Shown in pieces: positions 1-8,631 of a stretch of DNA of 64,000 nucleotides. The stretch comes from JACCTH01 sp035253825 (GTDB lineage: Bacteria > Actinomycetota > Acidimicrobiia > Spongiisociales > ZC4RG35). Every line of letters starts with the position of its first letter. Positions within the stretch are counted from its first letter, which is position 1. A program made the translations under genes and the position numbers. The notes below the pieces were generated by a model. The model was given only the letters and a program-made list of their open reading frames with translations. It was not told the DNA's origin and did not search any database. The DNA lies in contig DATFBM010000033.1 in NCBI GenBank assembly GCA_035253825.1, positions 1 to 64,000 on the forward strand, written 5' to 3'.

Positions 1-309
1 GGCTCGTTGCTCTTCTACAACGAACCAGCCGAACACCTCCTGGGCGTGTCCTTTGACGACGCCGGACCCATTGCGGCCGATCAGCTGGGGGGCCTTTTCG
101 AGGCCACCGACCTGGACGGCAATCCCTTGCACGACAGCGAGATCCCGGTCGTGGCCGCCTTCCAGAAGCGCCGGCCCTACCACCGCCGACTGAGGTTCCG
201 AGGGCTCGATGGAGCCTGGCACGAGGTCGAGGCGACGGCGATACCGGTGGAGGGCCATGGCAAACGCTTCGCCGGGGTTCTCGCCACCTTCTGGGAAGCC
301 GCTCCGTGA
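1..309 (+). CDS. PAS-like domain protein, 3' fragment (5' end outside window)
   Basis: The reading frame is open from base 1, so only the last 102 codons are visible. The start FYNEPAEHLLG and the later RRLRFRGLDGAWHEVEATAIP followed by GVLATFWE match the core and final strands of a PAS fold, a small sensory domain that binds ligands or mediates dimerisation. No output domain is visible, so the role of the full protein is unknown. Its stop overlaps the GTG start of the following hydrolase by four bases (GTGA), so the two are translated as a unit. The PAS call rests on motif resemblance and is moderate. Confidence 0.6.
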   Translation, partial: GSLLFYNEPAEHLLGVSFDDAGPIAADQLGGLFEATDLDGNPLHDSEIPVVAAFQKRRPYHRRLRFRGLDGAWHEVEATAIPVEGHGKRFAGVLATFWEAAP

Positions 310-1133
310 AGATCACACTCTGGGGGACCAGGGGATCGATCGCCAGCGCCGGCGCCGAAACGGTGCGGTACGGCGGGGACACCTCCTCGATCGAGCTCCG
401 GACGGTCAACGATCGGGTGGTGGTGCTCGATGCCGGTAGTGGAGTCCGTCGCCTGGGAAATACCCTGGCCGGGGCCAAGCGGGTCGACATTCTGCTCAGT
501 CACCTCCACATGGACCACGTTCAGGGGCTCCCGTTCTTCCGGCCCTTGCTGGACCCCGGAGTCGAGGTCCATATTTGGGGACCGATGTCCTCGACTCGAA
601 GCCTCGATGCCCGCCTGGCTCGTTACTTGTCCCCTCCCCTCTTTCCCATCCGGGTGCGGGACCTCCCCAACGCCGTCTTCCACGATGTCCCCTTAAACAC
701 CTTCGAAATCGACAGTCTCCAGATCACCGCCGACCTCATCACCCACCCGGGTACCACCCTCGGATTTCGAATCGAGGAGGGGACTTCGTCGCTTGCTTAC
801 ATGCCCGACCACGAGCCGGCGTTGGGCTGCGACATGTTTCCCAAAGAGCCCCGCTGGACATCGGGCTTCGCGCTGGCTGAGGGCGTGGACCTTTTGATCC
901 ATGATGCCCAATACACAGATGCGGAATACGCGGGGCGAGTTGGCTGGGGACACACATCGTTCTCGCAGTTAGAGAAGTTCGCGTCGATCACCGGCGTCGC
1001 CGAATTGGTGACCTTTCACCACGATCCAGCTCACACTGACGACTTCCTCGACGAAGCCCACGGGTCCATTACCACCAACGCCGACGGGTTCAAGGTCTCG
1101 GCAGGCGTACCCGGCTTTCAGAGAGAGGTTTGA
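306..1133 (+). CDS. Metallo-beta-lactamase-fold hydrolase
   Basis: This 275-residue protein starts with GTG inside the stop of the PAS gene. It carries the metal-binding HLHMDH signature near residue 68, an earlier DAGSG turn near residue 44, and later conserved histidine and aspartate positions (THPG, PDHEP, HDAQY, HHDP) that complete a dinuclear zinc site. The WGTRGS opening and overall size resemble the RNase Z/PhnP-like branch, which cleaves phosphodiester bonds, rather than beta-lactamases. Coupling to a PAS protein suggests turnover of a nucleotide-type signal, but the substrate cannot be read from sequence. Its 3' end overlaps the convergent LtrA gene by 16 bases. Confidence 0.8.
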   Translation: MKITLWGTRGSIASAGAETVRYGGDTSSIELRTVNDRVVVLDAGSGVRRLGNTLAGAKRVDILLSHLHMDHVQGLPFFRPLLDPGVEVHIWGPMSSTRSLDARLARYLSPPLFPIRVRDLPNAVFHDVPLNTFEIDSLQITADLITHPGTTLGFRIEEGTSSLAYMPDHEPALGCDMFPKEPRWTSGFALAEGVDLLIHDAQYTDAEYAGRVGWGHTSFSQLEKFASITGVAELVTFHHDPAHTDDFLDEAHGSITTNADGFKVSAGVPGFQREV

Positions 1134-2338
1134 TCCGGCTTGTCCATCCTCTCTTCCAGGATGGACACGTTCAAAGCGGCTGTGACAGGTATCGCCCGCG
1201 TCCGCAAATCGGCAATCACTTCGCCGACGCACACCACAAACACTGCCAGTGTGAACCACTGCGGTCGGAGCTCCGGAAACAGCCCAATCGCGAACAGGAC
1301 CGGGATTCCTGCCAGCCGGTTGATGCCGATTGTCGAGCCTGGACGTTGACCCTCGCCCGCTATCGCTGCCAGTTGAATCAATGCCATCGAGGCGAACGCC
1401 ACGGCTAGGGCACCTAGTAAAAGCCAACGGCCGGCGGCGGGTATCGGCTCATCTCCCGAATTGGCGACGGCAATCTCGAGAGCGACGCCGAGGGCGGCCA
1501 GCGCTGCCGCCAGCAGGGCATGGGTGTAGATCCATGCCGTCGGCCGCCAGGTGCGGGTGACAGACGCGGAACGGCGCACGACGGCGCCGGAGGCATTGTC
1601 GAAATACATCCACCAAACCGCGGTGGCGATCCCCACCCCCATGATGGCGGTGGCGGCATGGGAGAAGGACCAGGCGGCGTGAGCCAGCCCGGCCACGAGG
1701 GCGGCGATCGCCTCGCCCAGCACGAGGATGGTGAAGAGACCGAATCGCTCGGGGAGGTGTGAGACGTCGAGGGGGACGCGTGCTTGCTCCCGGCGCATGA
1801 CCCAGGGCGTGGCGAGGTCAAGACAAATGGCCACCACCCAGGCCGTGACCCGGGCCGGTTCCGGTACAAGGGCCGAGGCAGTCCACACCACCGCCGCCAG
1901 GCTGAAACCGACGAGATAACCCTTCACCAGTCCCCGGGTCTCCTCCACGTAGCGGTAGGCGCGCCAATACATGACGACCAGGACCCACCTGGCAGCCGCG
2001 TAACCCCAGGCGAAAGCGGCGGTTGACTCGGTCGCCCCCGCGAGAGCGGCGGCGATCACAACGATCGCCACCATCTGCAGCGCCGCCAACAGCCGATATA
2101 CGAGATCGTCGGTGTCGTATCTGTCGGCGTAATAGGTATGGCTCGCCCACAGCCACCAGAGCAGGCCGAAATAGCCCAAGTAGGAGGCGACTCCCGAGAG
2201 GTCGCTATGGAGTCGATCGGCCAGGACCGCGACGGCGACGACGAAGGCCAGGTCGTAGAAAAGTTCGAGCCAGGTGGCTCGTCGCTCCTCGTGCTCCATT
2301 GTCCGAAGTCGGGGAGGGGTGATGCGGACAATGCTCAT
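1118..2338 (-). CDS. ltrA: Low temperature requirement A (LtrA) family membrane protein
   Basis: A 406-residue polytopic membrane protein with about ten to twelve hydrophobic segments. The N-terminal RRATWLELFYDLAFVVAV is the hallmark LtrA signature (ELFYDL-V), and HTYYADRYDTDD is also typical. LtrA was named for a Listeria cold-growth mutant, but its biochemical function is unknown. It stands alone on the minus strand, divergent from the receiver/flavoprotein operon across a 60-bp gap containing an inverted repeat, and convergent with the hydrolase. The family call is firm; function is not assigned. Confidence 0.88.
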   Translation of the reverse strand: MSIVRITPPRLRTMEHEERRATWLELFYDLAFVVAVAVLADRLHSDLSGVASYLGYFGLLWWLWASHTYYADRYDTDDLVYRLLAALQMVAIVVIAAALAGATESTAAFAWGYAAARWVLVVMYWRAYRYVEETRGLVKGYLVGFSLAAVVWTASALVPEPARVTAWVVAICLDLATPWVMRREQARVPLDVSHLPERFGLFTILVLGEAIAALVAGLAHAAWSFSHAATAIMGVGIATAVWWMYFDNASGAVVRRSASVTRTWRPTAWIYTHALLAAALAALGVALEIAVANSGDEPIPAAGRWLLLGALAVAFASMALIQLAAIAGEGQRPGSTIGINRLAGIPVLFAIGLFPELRPQWFTLAVFVVCVGEVIADLRTRAIPVTAALNVSILEERMDKPDQTSL

Positions 2339-2348
2339 TTGCCGGGCG

Positions 2349-2395
2349 AACCTAATCCATTTCGCTGCTGAACCCGCGTTCTAGAGCATTAGGTT
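2349..2395. promoter_or_regulatory. Inverted repeat AACCTAAT / ATTAGGTT in divergent promoter gap
   Basis: Perfect 8-bp arms at 2349-2356 and 2388-2395 are separated by 31 bp. They lie between the divergent starts of ltrA (2338) and the receiver/flavoprotein gene (2399). The right part, AGCATTAGGTT, recurs exactly in the right arm of the hairpin closing the same operon at 5403-5449. It may be an operator for the downstream two-component pair or simply a recurrent genomic motif; the sequence cannot decide. Confidence 0.4.
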
Positions 2396-2398
2396 TGG

Positions 2399-4057
2399 GT
2401 GGTGGCTACCTCCCGACCCGTGATCCTCGCCGTCGATGACGAGCCGGAAGTTCTCAATTCGGTCGCTCGCGACCTTCGGCGCCACTACGCACGGGATTAT
2501 CAGATCCTCCCGGTAGTGGGAGGCGCCGAGGCCATCGAGGCGATCGAAGGCCTTTCGCTTAAGGACAACCCCCTCGCCCTCATTGTCGCCGACCAAAGGA
2601 TGCCGGGGGTAACCGGAATCGACGTTCTCAAGGCATCCCTTCAGGCTTTTCCCTTGGCCAAGCGAACCTTGCTCACTGCCTACGCCGATACCGAAGTGGC
2701 GATCAGTGCCATCAACGAGGTCGGCCTCGACCGATACATCCTTAAACCCTGGGATCCGCCCGAAAGCCTCCTCTATCCCATCCTCGACGACCTCCTCGAT
2801 GACTGGCAAGCCGACTATCGCCCCACCTTCGAGGCGGTCCGGGTGATCGGCCAGGAATGGTCGCGCCCCGCCCACGAACTCAAGGCATTTCTGGCGATGA
2901 ACCAGATCCCCTATCGCTACCTGGTTCCGGCCCGCGATGAGGAAGCCGACCGCCTCATGGAGAGCCTCAAAGGACGCATCGAAGACCTGCCCATTGTCAT
3001 CCCCATCGACGGAGAACCGCTTTTCAACCCCGATGTGCGAACCCTGGCCGAGCGCCTCGGTCTCCCCATCCATGCCAAGGCCGCCGCCTATGACGTCGCC
3101 ATCGTCGGAGCCGGTCCGGCTGGCCTCGCCGCCGCCGTCTACGGCGCTTCAGAGGGGCTGCGAACCATCTTGATCGAGTCCGCCGCCCCTGGGGGGCAGG
3201 CTGGCCAGTCATCTCTGATCGAGAACTATCTCGGGTTTCCTCGAGGGATCAGCGGCGCCGACCTCGCTCGGCGCGCCTATGCGCAAGCCTCCCGGTTTGG
3301 AGCAGAGGTCTTGCTGCCGGCCTCGGTGACCCGGATCGAGCGCAAGGACCCCTTTCGAATCATCCATCTCGCCGATGGAACCGAGATCACGGCCAAGGCC
3401 GTGATCGCCACCAGCGGAGTCTCCTACCGTCGGCTCCCGGCCAAGGGCCTCGAAGAGTTGACCGGAGCAGGCGTCTACTACGGAACCTCTCGGATCGAGG
3501 CGCAGGCCCACGCCAACCAACCCATGTATGTCGTAGGCGGCGGCAACTCGGCGGGCCAAGCCGCAATGTTCCTCACCAGGTTCACCGACTCGGTGACCAT
3601 CGTCATTAGGAGCGAGGATCTCACCCAGACCATGTCCTCGTACCTGATCGACAACATCGAGGCAACCAAGGAAGTGACGGTTCTACCTCATACCCAGGTA
3701 ATCGCAGCAAGTGGCGAGGGCCACCTGGAGCATCTCACCTTGCGCAACGTCATCACCGGCGACGAGACGACCGTTGAAGCCGGCGCCATGTTCATCTTCA
3801 TTGGCCAACGGGCCCAAACCGAGTGGCTGGCCGACCTGGTGAAGCTCGATGACAAGGGTTTTGTGCTCTCGGGGGCAGACCTGGGGCCTATCGTGGGCTG
3901 GAACGTCGAACGCCAGCCTCTCCCCCTGGAAACTTCGGTTCCGGGTGTCTTTGTCGCCGGCGACGTCAGACACGGGTCGATTAGGAGAGTGGCAGGGGCC
4001 GCGGGCGAGGGGGCGACCGCGATTCGCTTCGTGCATCAGCACTTGGCCTCGCTATGA
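2399..4057 (+). CDS. Fusion: receiver - glutaredoxin-like - thioredoxin-reductase-like flavoprotein, cysteine-free
   Basis: GTG start, 552 residues. Residues 8-125 form a two-component receiver with acidic pocket DDE (13-15), phospho-acceptor D65 in ADQRMPG, T93 and K116. Residues 145-225 resemble a glutaredoxin fold (VRVIGQEWSRPAHELKAFL) with no cysteine pair. Residues 230-552 are a class II pyridine nucleotide-disulphide oxidoreductase: FAD site VGAGPAGLAAA (236-246), NAD(P)H site VGGGNSAGQAA (379-389) and a C-terminal GVFVAGDV FAD motif. Where thioredoxin reductase carries CxxC there is YGTSR (361-365), and the whole protein contains no cysteine. It is therefore not a thioredoxin reductase; a flavin redox sensor or NAD(P)H oxidase controlled by phosphorylation is inferred. 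It is coupled by a 4-base overlap to the kinase downstream, its likely partner. Confidence 0.85.
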   Translation: MVATSRPVILAVDDEPEVLNSVARDLRRHYARDYQILPVVGGAEAIEAIEGLSLKDNPLALIVADQRMPGVTGIDVLKASLQAFPLAKRTLLTAYADTEVAISAINEVGLDRYILKPWDPPESLLYPILDDLLDDWQADYRPTFEAVRVIGQEWSRPAHELKAFLAMNQIPYRYLVPARDEEADRLMESLKGRIEDLPIVIPIDGEPLFNPDVRTLAERLGLPIHAKAAAYDVAIVGAGPAGLAAAVYGASEGLRTILIESAAPGGQAGQSSLIENYLGFPRGISGADLARRAYAQASRFGAEVLLPASVTRIERKDPFRIIHLADGTEITAKAVIATSGVSYRRLPAKGLEELTGAGVYYGTSRIEAQAHANQPMYVVGGGNSAGQAAMFLTRFTDSVTIVIRSEDLTQTMSSYLIDNIEATKEVTVLPHTQVIAASGEGHLEHLTLRNVITGDETTVEAGAMFIFIGQRAQTEWLADLVKLDDKGFVLSGADLGPIVGWNVERQPLPLETSVPGVFVAGDVRHGSIRRVAGAAGEGATAIRFVHQHLASL

Positions 4058-5409
4058 GGACCACGGCCGAAATCCTGCGGGGACTCCCCTACTTCTCCGA
4101 CCTCCCCGAAGAGCTCCTCTCGACCGTTTGCGATCAGTCCAAGCAAATCGACGTCGAGGCGGGGAAAGTAATCATCGAGGAAGACAGCACTTCCGAAGAG
4201 ATGTACGTTCTGGTGGAGGGAGAGCTGGTCGTTACCAAGCTCCAGGACTCCCGCCATGTCGAACTGGCCAGGATCGGTCCCGGCGAGGTGGTCGGCGAGC
4301 TGGCTCTTCTCGACAAGAGGCCCCGAATTGCCTCGGTCTCGGCCAGCATCCCTTCGCGTCTGGTCAGGATTCCGGCCGAAGCTTTCGAAACCTTGTTGGA
4401 GGACTCGCGGGTAGTTCGGCGGATGGTCGGGACCGTGACCTCGCGTCTTCGCAGCACCGAGGAGGTCCTCCGACACGAGGAGCGGATGGCGGCTCTAGGT
4501 CGGATGGCCGCCCAGCTCATGCACGAGCTCAACAATCCCGCCGCCGCAGTGGGACGGGCGAGCCAGGAGCTAGCCCGACTATATGAGGAGCTCACCAAAG
4601 CGGTTGAGGACCTCCTCCCCGGGCTCAGTGACAAGGCTTTGGCGGTACCCGCCACGCCGGCTTCCATGACCAACCTCGAACGCCTCGAGGCCGAAAGTTC
4701 GGTGGAAGAGTGGCTGACGGAGCACGACGTAGAAGAACCATGGGAGCTCGCCGCCCCGCTCGTGGCGGCGGGTTGGAATCCCGGGTTGCTCGACGGTTTG
4801 ATCGCTGAGATCGAACCGGAGCTGGCGCCTCGTTGGGTTCGGTTGACGGCGTTGCGGGCAAACGCGGGGGATCTCATTCGCGAGATCGGGATCGGGGCGA
4901 AACGCATCTCCGAATTGGTCAGAGTCGTCAAACACTATTCCTTCCTTGATCAGGCACCTGTCCAAGAGGTCCTCGTCACCGAGGGGATCGACGACACTTT
5001 GATCTTGCTGAGACACAAGCTCCGTGGCATCGAGGTCGTGCGCGACTACGAGGCCGACGTGGCAAAGGTGGAAGCGTCCGGCCGAGACCTCAATCAGGTC
5101 TGGACCAACCTGATCGACAACGCCGCCGATGCCATGGACGGCGAGGGCAGCTTGAAGATCTCGGTCAGTAACCAAGACGGATCGGTAGTGATAGGAATCT
5201 CGGACACCGGCCCCGGAATTCCCCCCGAGATCATGAGTCGGTTATTCGACCCCTTCTTCACAACCAAGGAACCGGGCAAAGGCACCGGGCTCGGTTTGCA
5301 CACGGTTCACACCATCCTCACCCGGGCCGGGGGCAAGATCTCAGTCGCCAGCGACGGTCCCGGAACCACCTTCACGGTCGCCCTTCCCGCGGTCGGTACG
5401 CAAACCTAA
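4054..5409 (+). CDS. Sensor histidine kinase with N-terminal cyclic-nucleotide-binding domain
   Basis: 451 residues, ATG inside the previous stop (ATGA). Residues 8-120 are a Crp-type cNMP-binding fold with the phosphate cassette region GELALLDKRPRIAS (81-94). A linker leads to the dimerisation helix with phospho-acceptor H157 in LMHELNNPAAAV. The C-terminal ATPase shows an N box (NLIDNAADAM), G1 (DTGPGIP), F box (FDPFFTTK) and G2 (GTGLGLHT). There is no transmembrane segment, so the kinase is cytosolic. It presumably phosphorylates the receiver of the upstream flavoprotein fusion, with cAMP, cGMP or a redox state as input. The operon ends in a perfect hairpin overlapping the stop codon. Confidence 0.88.
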   Translation: MRTTAEILRGLPYFSDLPEELLSTVCDQSKQIDVEAGKVIIEEDSTSEEMYVLVEGELVVTKLQDSRHVELARIGPGEVVGELALLDKRPRIASVSASIPSRLVRIPAEAFETLLEDSRVVRRMVGTVTSRLRSTEEVLRHEERMAALGRMAAQLMHELNNPAAAVGRASQELARLYEELTKAVEDLLPGLSDKALAVPATPASMTNLERLEAESSVEEWLTEHDVEEPWELAAPLVAAGWNPGLLDGLIAEIEPELAPRWVRLTALRANAGDLIREIGIGAKRISELVRVVKHYSFLDQAPVQEVLVTEGIDDTLILLRHKLRGIEVVRDYEADVAKVEASGRDLNQVWTNLIDNAADAMDGEGSLKISVSNQDGSVVIGISDTGPGIPPEIMSRLFDPFFTTKEPGKGTGLGLHTVHTILTRAGGKISVASDGPGTTFTVALPAVGTQT

Positions 5410-5449
5410 TGCTATAGGCCGCGGTTTCCGCGGCCTATAGCATTAGGTT
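5403..5449. terminator. Perfect 22-bp hairpin between convergent genes
   Basis: Arms 5403-5424 and 5428-5449 are exact reverse complements around a TTT loop. The stem base is AACCTAATGCTATAGG and the tip is GC-rich. The left arm contains the TAA stop of the kinase, and the minus-strand universal stress gene ends 14 bp further on, so the hairpin serves both strands. There is no U-tract beyond pairing bases, which makes it an atypical intrinsic terminator; RNA stabilisation or Rho-assisted termination is possible. Confidence 0.75.
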
Positions 5450-5463
5450 CCGGGGTGGAGCGA

Positions 5464-6321
5464 TCAGGGGCGGCGGAACTCGCCTTCGACCCGGGCCACG
5501 TGTACATCCCCCGGCATCGTCTCGAGGACGCCATCGGCGACGCTGCCGAGCAGGATCATCCGGGTGGCGCCTGCCCCCCGATTGGCGACCACCACGAGGT
5601 CGACTCCCCGCCGCCTGACCACTTCATCGATGGCCGTGGGAGGAGCGCCGTCCACCACCAGGGGCTTCACCCGGCCCGGCCAAGCGGCGACGAACTCTTC
5701 CATCCGCTCGGCAGCGAGCTTCAAGCGCATGGACCTCGCCGCCACCACTTCGACATCGAACAGGCCGGCTTCCGAAAGAGCCGGATCCCAGCGATCGGGC
5801 AAGGAGAACACTGCCGTCAGCTCCGCTTCCGGATACCACCTCAGGGCGGCCTCGACCGCGGTCTCGGAATGCTTCGAAAAGTCCACCGCCGCCATCACTT
5901 TTCGGTATGGCATCCGAGGTTGGCGACGCACCACCAGCACATCCCCCGTCGACATGATTGAGACCCGGCGAGCAATCGGTCCGCAGCGCTCGACGTCGAC
6001 CGCGGAAGTGCCCACCACCACGAGCGATGCCTTCTTCGCCTCGCGCACCAGCTCCCAGCCGATGGACCCCCGCAGCGCCTGGTGGGTGACCGGAACCGAG
6101 GCCCGGTTCCGGACCCAGTTGGCCACGTCGACCAGGTTCTTCTGATAGCGCTCGAAGAGCAAGCGGCCAAGACCGTCATCGAGAAACGCCTCGCTCGATG
6201 ACTCGTTGATGCTCACCAGGTGGAGGGGAAGGTCGTGAGCATCCGCCACCAGCCGGGCCCGCTCGGCAACCCGCCGACCGATCGGTGTCAAGTCGATCCC
6301 GGCGACGACCCGATCGTTCAA
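5464..6321 (-). CDS. Tandem universal stress protein (two UspA domains)
   Basis: 285 residues from a TTG at 6321 that overlaps the aat stop (TTGA) and follows a GGAGGG ribosome site; a GTG at 6336 is an alternative. Two Usp folds lie in tandem. The first opens VVAGIDLTP and ends in SLVVVGTSA with a C-terminal VLVVRR strand. The second opens KVMAAVDFSKHS and contains DLVVVANRGAGATRMILLGSVA, the glycine-rich nucleotide loop of ATP-binding Usp proteins. The first copy lacks a clear ATP loop, so only the second domain probably binds nucleotide. Such proteins act in stress or hypoxia responses through unknown mechanisms. Confidence 0.85.
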   Translation of the reverse strand: MNDRVVAGIDLTPIGRRVAERARLVADAHDLPLHLVSINESSSEAFLDDGLGRLLFERYQKNLVDVANWVRNRASVPVTHQALRGSIGWELVREAKKASLVVVGTSAVDVERCGPIARRVSIMSTGDVLVVRRQPRMPYRKVMAAVDFSKHSETAVEAALRWYPEAELTAVFSLPDRWDPALSEAGLFDVEVVAARSMRLKLAAERMEEFVAAWPGRVKPLVVDGAPPTAIDEVVRRRGVDLVVVANRGAGATRMILLGSVADGVLETMPGDVHVARVEGEFRRP

Positions 6322-6992
6322 ACGCTGTCCCTCCACGGGCCAGGGACTCTAGGAGCATCGATGGCGGCCCTGAGCCACCGCAAATACTCGGCGCGACCAA
6401 TCGCTATCGCCCCCAAGGAAGCCAAGTGATCGGTTACCCACTGGACGTCGAGAAGGGCCGCCGGCTGGCCGGTCAGCACCTCAACGAGCGCCACCAGTGC
6501 CACCTTCGAAGCGTCGCGCTTTTGGCTGAACATCGACTCTCCCGCGAACAATCCCCCAATCCTCACCCCGTACAGACCTCCAACCAGGGCGCCGTCCTCA
6601 TCCCAGGTTTCAACCGAGCCCACCCACCCCATCTCGCCGAGTCTGAGATATGCCGCGACGACCTCCGGCCCAATCCATGCCCGAGGACGTCGGGGGTCGG
6701 CGCAACCCGCTATGACCCCGGGCAGATCGTTGTCGAAGGTCACTCGATACCGCCGGCGCGATCTTCGGAGCGATTTCGAGACGACGAGCCCATTGAGAGG
6801 GATGACACCTCGTTCGACCGGTGACCACCAACCCAGCAAACCATCCTCGGTGTGCATCGGAAAAAGACCCCGCCGGTAGGCGGCCAAGAGTGTCCCCGGT
6901 TCCAGATCGGCACCGATCGCCACCAAGTCATCTGGACCGTAGGAGTCAGGCTCGGGAAATTCCCAGCGGGAGGGGGAAGGTTCGGTCGGCAC
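6318..6992 (-). CDS. aat: Leucyl/phenylalanyl-tRNA--protein transferase
   Basis: 224 residues from a GTG start. It transfers Leu or Phe from aminoacyl-tRNA to the N terminus of proteins bearing basic residues, marking them for ClpS/ClpAP degradation (N-end rule). Family signatures are present: the N-terminal FPEPDSYGPDDLVAIGADL, the GLFPM segment, GWWSPVERGVIPL, and the central ESMFS with LVGGLYGVRIGGLFAG before it. Length is normal for the family (about 200-240). It is the upstream member of a two-gene unit with the universal stress protein. Confidence 0.95.
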   Translation of the reverse strand: MPTEPSPSRWEFPEPDSYGPDDLVAIGADLEPGTLLAAYRRGLFPMHTEDGLLGWWSPVERGVIPLNGLVVSKSLRRSRRRYRVTFDNDLPGVIAGCADPRRPRAWIGPEVVAAYLRLGEMGWVGSVETWDEDGALVGGLYGVRIGGLFAGESMFSQKRDASKVALVALVEVLTGQPAALLDVQWVTDHLASLGAIAIGRAEYLRWLRAAIDAPRVPGPWRDSV

Positions 6993-7020
6993 CGGTCAGG
7001 TATACCCTCGCGATCAGCCG

Positions 7021-8631
7021 ATGACGACCCACGAAGTCTCGAATCAGGCGCCACCCCTGGTCGATTACGACCTTGCCCATTCCGATCCACTTCTCCTCGG
7101 GGCGGTGAGCGATGGAGCCAGTTGGGCGGCACCGAAACTGATCGAGTTCGGGCGCCAACTGGCGAGAGCAGAGTCCTACCAGTGGGCAGCCGACGCCAAC
7201 CGCTACCCGCCGCAGCTTCGCAGCCACGATCGCTATGGCAACCGCATCGATCAGGTCGACTTCCATCCCTCCTGGCATCACCTGATGGAACGAGCGGTGA
7301 CTTGGGGACTTCACTCCCTCCCCTGGGAGACCACTACCCAGCCGGGAGGCCATCTCGCCCGCGCCGCCTTCACCTTTCTCGACAATCAAATCGAGGCCGG
7401 CCACCTTTGTCCGATTTCGATGACCTACGCCGTCATCCCGGCTTTGGCCCACAATCCCGACCTCGCCGCAACCTGGGGGCCACAGATCCTGAGCCGTTTC
7501 TACGACCCCGCCTTCGCCCCGATGGAAAAGAAGGCAGGCGTTCTCCTGGGAATGGGAATGACGGAGAAACAGGGTGGGTCCGACGTCCGCGCCAGCACCA
7601 GCCGGGCCGAGCCGTCGGTCGACGGATATCGAATCTTCGGTCACAAATGGTTCACATCGGCTCCGATGAACGACGCCTTTCTGATCCTCGCTCAGGCGCC
7701 AGGCGGGTTGAGTTGCTTTCTACTCCCCCGTCACATTCCCGACGGGAGCGTCAACGAGATCCGGATCATGCGTCTCAAGGACAAGCTCGGCAATAGATCT
7801 AACGCTTCAGCCGAGCTCGAGTTCGAAGCTGCTTTCGCCCAATTGGTCGGTGAAGAGGGGCGCGGCGTGGCCACGATTATCGAAATGGTCAATGGCACTC
7901 GCCTTGACTGCATCATTGGTTCGGCGGCCCTGATGCGACAAGCGGTGAGCCAAGCCATCCACCATTGCCGCCATCGACGAGCCTTCGGCACGGCTCTGAT
8001 TGACAAGCCGGCCATGGTCAACGTGCTCGCCGACCTCGAGATCGAGACCGAAGCGGCGGTCTTGCTAATGGCCCGGGTGGCGCGAGCTTTTGATCGAAGC
8101 GACGACCCCCGCGAGCAGTCTCTCCGCAGACTGATCACTCCAATCGCCAAATTCCTTGTCACCAAGCGTTGTACCGAGGTGGTCCATGAGGCCCTCGAAT
8201 GTCTGGGCGGGAACGGTTATGTGGAGGAGTCGGTGATGCCCAGATTGCTGCGGGAGTCACCACTCAACGCCATTTGGGAGGGCTCGGGCAATGTCATCGC
8301 CCTCGACGTACTGCGAGCGGTCAGGACCAACCCGGATTCGGTGCGGGTGCTGGAAGAAGAGGTACTGGGGCTCGATTCTCGAATCGACGCCGCCGCCCAC
8401 TCGGCCTTGGCCCTCCTCTCCAATCTCTCCGATCCCGAAGGTCAGGCTCGACTGATCACTGAGAGGCTGGGCGCGATCGTCCAGGCCTCACTCATGTCAA
8501 GGGCCGCCGAGGCCGCGGCAACGGAGGCGTTCATCGGGACGCGACTGGAAGGCAACGGAGGACGCCTGTACGGGACGCTCCCCCGAACGAAGGGCCTGTC
8601 GGCGATCATCGAGCGAGCCATCCCTGCGTGA
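7021..8631 (+). CDS. aidB: AidB-like acyl-CoA dehydrogenase family flavoprotein
   Basis: 536 residues, close to the 541 of E. coli AidB and longer than ordinary acyl-CoA dehydrogenases (about 380). AidB-type features are the N-terminal extension ending ADANRYPPQLRSHDRYG, the flavin loop GMGMTEKQGGSDVRAS, HKWFTSAPMNDAFL, and the C-terminal LECLGGNGYVEE followed by LLRESPLNAIWEGSGNV. AidB binds DNA and FAD and is induced by alkylating agents in E. coli; its substrate is unsettled. The downstream flavoprotein starts inside its stop codon, so the two form an operon. In this organism a role in branched-chain acyl-CoA oxidation is equally possible. Confidence 0.88.
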   Translation: MTTHEVSNQAPPLVDYDLAHSDPLLLGAVSDGASWAAPKLIEFGRQLARAESYQWAADANRYPPQLRSHDRYGNRIDQVDFHPSWHHLMERAVTWGLHSLPWETTTQPGGHLARAAFTFLDNQIEAGHLCPISMTYAVIPALAHNPDLAATWGPQILSRFYDPAFAPMEKKAGVLLGMGMTEKQGGSDVRASTSRAEPSVDGYRIFGHKWFTSAPMNDAFLILAQAPGGLSCFLLPRHIPDGSVNEIRIMRLKDKLGNRSNASAELEFEAAFAQLVGEEGRGVATIIEMVNGTRLDCIIGSAALMRQAVSQAIHHCRHRRAFGTALIDKPAMVNVLADLEIETEAAVLLMARVARAFDRSDDPREQSLRRLITPIAKFLVTKRCTEVVHEALECLGGNGYVEESVMPRLLRESPLNAIWEGSGNVIALDVLRAVRTNPDSVRVLEEEVLGLDSRIDAAAHSALALLSNLSDPEGQARLITERLGAIVQASLMSRAAEAAATEAFIGTRLEGNGGRLYGTLPRTKGLSAIIERAIPA

